From: Pseudomonadota bacterium
GTDB taxonomy: Bacteria > Pseudomonadota > Alphaproteobacteria > Caulobacterales > Caulobacteraceae
Assembly: GCA_023424215.1 (NCBI GenBank)
Contig: JAFAEC010000069.1
Location: forward strand, 1-7,365
Direction of reading: 5' to 3'
Length of the DNA: 7,365 bases
Positions 5,242 to 7,365 of the stretch are shown here, one piece after another (position 1 is the stretch's first letter; every line of letters starts with the position of its first letter). The translations under genes and the position numbers were made by a program. The notes below the pieces were generated by a model that was not told where the DNA came from, did no database searches, and saw only the letters and a list, made by a program, of their open reading frames with translations.

Positions 5242-7365
5242 AAGGTCGCCGATGGCCGCGTCCAGCAGCATGTAGGCCCGTCCTCCGTCCGAGGTGAGGT
5301 GCCCCAGCACCGCGGACGCGTCGCCCGCCTCGGCGTCGGCGGCCAGACGGCGTCCGAAGGCGCGAACGTAGGCCTCGGCGTCGGCGCGCAGGGAGGGATC
5401 CGTCAGCACCCGGCGGGAGACGCTGCGCACCGCCGCCGGCGCCACCCTGCGCACGATCTGGCGGGCCCCCTCCGGGTCGCGAGCCCCGACCGCTCGCGCC
5501 GCCTCCTCGACGCGCGAACGGGGCAGCAGCGCATTGGGGTCGACGCCCATCCGACGCACCGCCGCCACGATCCGGTCGCCGACCGTCTCCAGATCCTCGC
5601 CGGAGGATCCGTCCTCGGGCATGGCCGGGGTGTCGAGGTCCAGCGGCGTCTCGCCGGGGCCGTCGTCGATCAGGTCGCTCCAGCCCATCGGTCCGCTCGT
5701 CGGCTGGGGCTGGGCCGGCGCGGCCGGAGCCGGCTCGAGCTTGAGCCGGCCGCGCAGACCGAAGCCGCGGGACTCTTCGGACCGGCCCGGACGGGTCGGG
5801 GACGACGTCTCCCCCGCGACATCCGCGCGCCGGCGGACGGGAGCGGCGTCGCCGGACACCACGCCCATCAGGCGCACCGCCTCGGTCAGCATCTCGTAGT
5901 TCCGCCGAACCCTGTCCTGGAAGTTCGCGTCCAGCGCCTCGGTGTCCGCCGCGGCCTTTTGCGAGGCGGCCGCCAGCGCCGTCAGACCTTCCTCGACGGA
6001 GCGCCTGACCGTGTCGATCCGCTCACGCGCTTCCTCGGGCAGGCGCGAGGCCCGATCATCCAGTTCGCCCAGACTTTCGTCGATCCGCGACAGGGCGGCG
6101 TCCATCCGCTCCACGACCAGTTCGAGACGCTCCAGCGCCCGTTCCCCGGCGGCGTCCACGAGGCTGCCGGTCTCGTCGACGATGCGCCGCGCGCTCTCGA
6201 CCCGGGCGTCGGCGGCCTCGTCCGCCTTGCGCGCGGCGTCGAAGAGGACCTCGCCGAGACGGTCGGCGCGGACCTGGGCCTGCTGGACCGCTTCGGTCGC
6301 CGCGGTCCGCGACTCTTCGGCCGTCGCCTGCAGGGCGGCGAGGGCGCGGCGGGTCTCCTCCATCAGGGCGTCGCGCGCTTCCGCCGCGAGGGCCTCGAAT
6401 CGATCGAGCGCGACCTTGGTCGCCGCGTCGAAGCCGTCCGCTTCGCGCTGTGACATCTCCACGAGGGCCCGGAACTGGTCGGTGGCGGCCTCGACGAGGT
6501 CGCGGACGCTCTCGGTGGTGCGCAGGGACGTGTCGCCCAGTTCGCCCGCGGCGGTCCGGGTGGCCGACAGCTGTTCGGCCAGCTGGGCCCGCTGGCTCTC
6601 GACCTGGGCGGAGAAATCCTCCTGGTCCGTCCGCAAGGCATAGGCGGCGGTGACGAGAGCCGCTCGCTGCTGGCCAAGTCCCTCCTCGACGGACTGGATC
6701 TGCTCGGCGACGCCCGCGCCGGCGTTCTCGAGACGCAGGGTCTGCCGCGCCAGGTCCTCGGCGGCCAGCCGTGCGGCGTCCTGCGCTTCGCCGGCCGCGG
6801 CGGCGAGATCGGCGGCCCGCGCCGCGAGGGCGGCCTCGGCCTCCCGAAGCTGGGTCTGGGCCAGATCCGAGGCGTCCACGACCATGCGCGACTGGCGTTC
6901 GACCGCGTCGATGACGCCGGCGGCCTGGTTGTCGAGCTGGACGCCGAGGCCCTGCATCTGGTCCCGCTCGCGGCCCAGTTGCTCGGCGAGGCGGCGCGCC
7001 GTGCGGCCCGCGGTCTCGGCCGCCTCATTGAGCTGCGCGGCCTCTTCGGCGAGGGCCTGCCGCAACAGCGTCATCTCGTTACGGGCCCGCTCGGCCGCCA
7101 GCGACGCCTGGTCGATGTCCATGCGCAGGCTCTGCAGCACCTCGCCGGTCTGCTGTGCGGCCAGGGCTGTCGGCGCGAGAAGAGCCTCGGAAAGGTCCCG
7201 GGCCCGTCGGGTTTCGGCGGCCAGGCCGGCTCCCTGCCGCACCGCGTGCGCCAGCATGATGGCGAGCCCGGCCGGAGCCAGGGCGATCAGCGCATAGAGG
7301 GCGAGCCGCAGCGGCTCCAGATCGACGGCGCCCGCTCCGGTTTCGAAGGCGGCCCAGGCCGCCAC
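5236..7365 (-). CDS. tipN: TipN-like polar localization protein, 5' truncated by window edge
   Basis: The last 709 codons of a long coiled-coil membrane protein. Numbering from the edge, residues 1-18 look like the end of one membrane hairpin. Residues 19-42 (LRLALYALIALAPAGLAIML...) are a membrane helix, residues about 45-504 are almost unbroken Ala/Glu/Gln/Arg-rich coiled coil, and 505-590 are a Pro/Gly-rich linker. Residues 591-709 are a separate helical C-terminal domain ending DAAIGDLA. Segments such as ARNEMTLLRQALAEE (95-109), VVDASDLAQTQLREAEAALAARAADLAAA and this architecture fit Caulobacter TipN, the birth-scar protein (about 890 aa) that marks the new pole. TipN directs flagellum placement through TipF and assists ParA-driven segregation. 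The frame is open at the edge (GTG at 7365), so the true start lies beyond 7365. The 709 residues seen leave room for about 100-200 more. A generic coiled-coil protein is the main alternative. Confidence 0.82.
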   Translation of the reverse strand: MAAWAAFETGAGAVDLEPLRLALYALIALAPAGLAIMLAHAVRQGAGLAAETRRARDLSEALLAPTALAAQQTGEVLQSLRMDIDQASLAAERARNEMTLLRQALAEEAAQLNEAAETAGRTARRLAEQLGRERDQMQGLGVQLDNQAAGVIDAVERQSRMVVDASDLAQTQLREAEAALAARAADLAAAAGEAQDAARLAAEDLARQTLRLENAGAGVAEQIQSVEEGLGQQRAALVTAAYALRTDQEDFSAQVESQRAQLAEQLSATRTAAGELGDTSLRTTESVRDLVEAATDQFRALVEMSQREADGFDAATKVALDRFEALAAEARDALMEETRRALAALQATAEESRTAATEAVQQAQVRADRLGEVLFDAARKADEAADARVESARRIVDETGSLVDAAGERALERLELVVERMDAALSRIDESLGELDDRASRLPEEARERIDTVRRSVEEGLTALAAASQKAAADTEALDANFQDRVRRNYEMLTEAVRLMGVVSGDAAPVRRRADVAGETSSPTRPGRSEESRGFGLRGRLKLEPAPAAPAQPQPTSGPMGWSDLIDDGPGETPLDLDTPAMPEDGSSGEDLETVGDRIVAAVRRMGVDPNALLPRSRVEEAARAVGARDPEGARQIVRRVAPAAVRSVSRRVLTDPSLRADAEAYVRAFGRRLAADAEAGDASAVLGHLTSDGGRAYMLLDAAIGDLA

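Noticed and set aside
5154..5243. Longer starts for the C15-like gene at 5168 and 5243
   Set aside because: The extra residues (MPERQAGLTPQRRRR...) are basic and unlike the family's N-terminus. The 5243 start overlaps tipN, and neither has a ribosome site at a usable distance, while 5153 does.
3216..5297. 693-codon open frame on the plus strand crossing the DUF423, MFS, C15-like and tipN ends
   Set aside because: It is an Arg/Gly/Pro-rich shadow frame with no domain. It spans genes on both strands, and the lack of stops follows from very high GC content.
5299..6453. Plus-strand open frame of 384 codons opposite tipN
   Set aside because: It is a shadow of the Ala/Glu-rich coiled-coil codons read in antisense, giving Arg/Gly/Leu-rich sequence with no domain.
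7363..7365. GTG at the window edge as the start of the TipN-like gene
   Set aside because: It is simply the last in-frame codon in the window. It falls inside what looks like a membrane hairpin and TipN homologues are longer, so the gene continues past the edge.

Overview
The window is very GC-rich, densely coded alphaproteobacterial chromosome. It most resembles Caulobacterales, probably Brevundimonas or a close relative. The reasons are a recognisable TipN-type polarity protein, an mrdA-rodA pair, a DUF6173-like protein, and several starts that look leaderless with a TAnGnG/T-type hexamer just upstream. I see no mobile element, CRISPR array, tRNA or rRNA. All genes look chromosomal and of one base composition.

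Layout. (1) 1-1734, plus strand: the last codons of the PBP2 gene (mrdA), then rodA overlapping it by ATGA, then a small DUF6173-like gene. (2) 1735-1986: a 252-bp gap between convergent genes. It holds a large composite inverted repeat (1803-1942), each arm made of two smaller hairpins. (3) 1987-3356, minus strand: a DUF423 membrane protein gene followed 23 nt later by prolyl aminopeptidase (pip), a likely two-gene operon. (4) 3357-3405: a very short divergent promoter region that appears to hold two overlapping core promoters and a GANTC (CcrM-type) site. (5) 3406-4560, plus strand: an MFS transporter of the HcaT/LacY-like group. (6) 4557-7365, minus strand: tipN (5' end outside the window), then a small gene that I read as a degenerate pyroglutamyl-peptidase-like protein. 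The last gene meets the MFS gene tail to tail in a shared CTAG.

How the genes relate. PBP2 and RodA form the elongasome peptidoglycan synthase, with transpeptidase and SEDS glycosyltransferase parts. TipN marks the new pole and guides flagellum placement and ParA-driven chromosome segregation in Caulobacter. The middle block (DUF423, Pip, MFS) is ordinary housekeeping and transport.

The observations most worth a second look are two. One is the C15-peptidase-like protein downstream of tipN, in which all three catalytic positions appear replaced. The other is the composite inverted repeat, whose two small hairpins keep a TTC loop while the stem bases change in a compensatory way.
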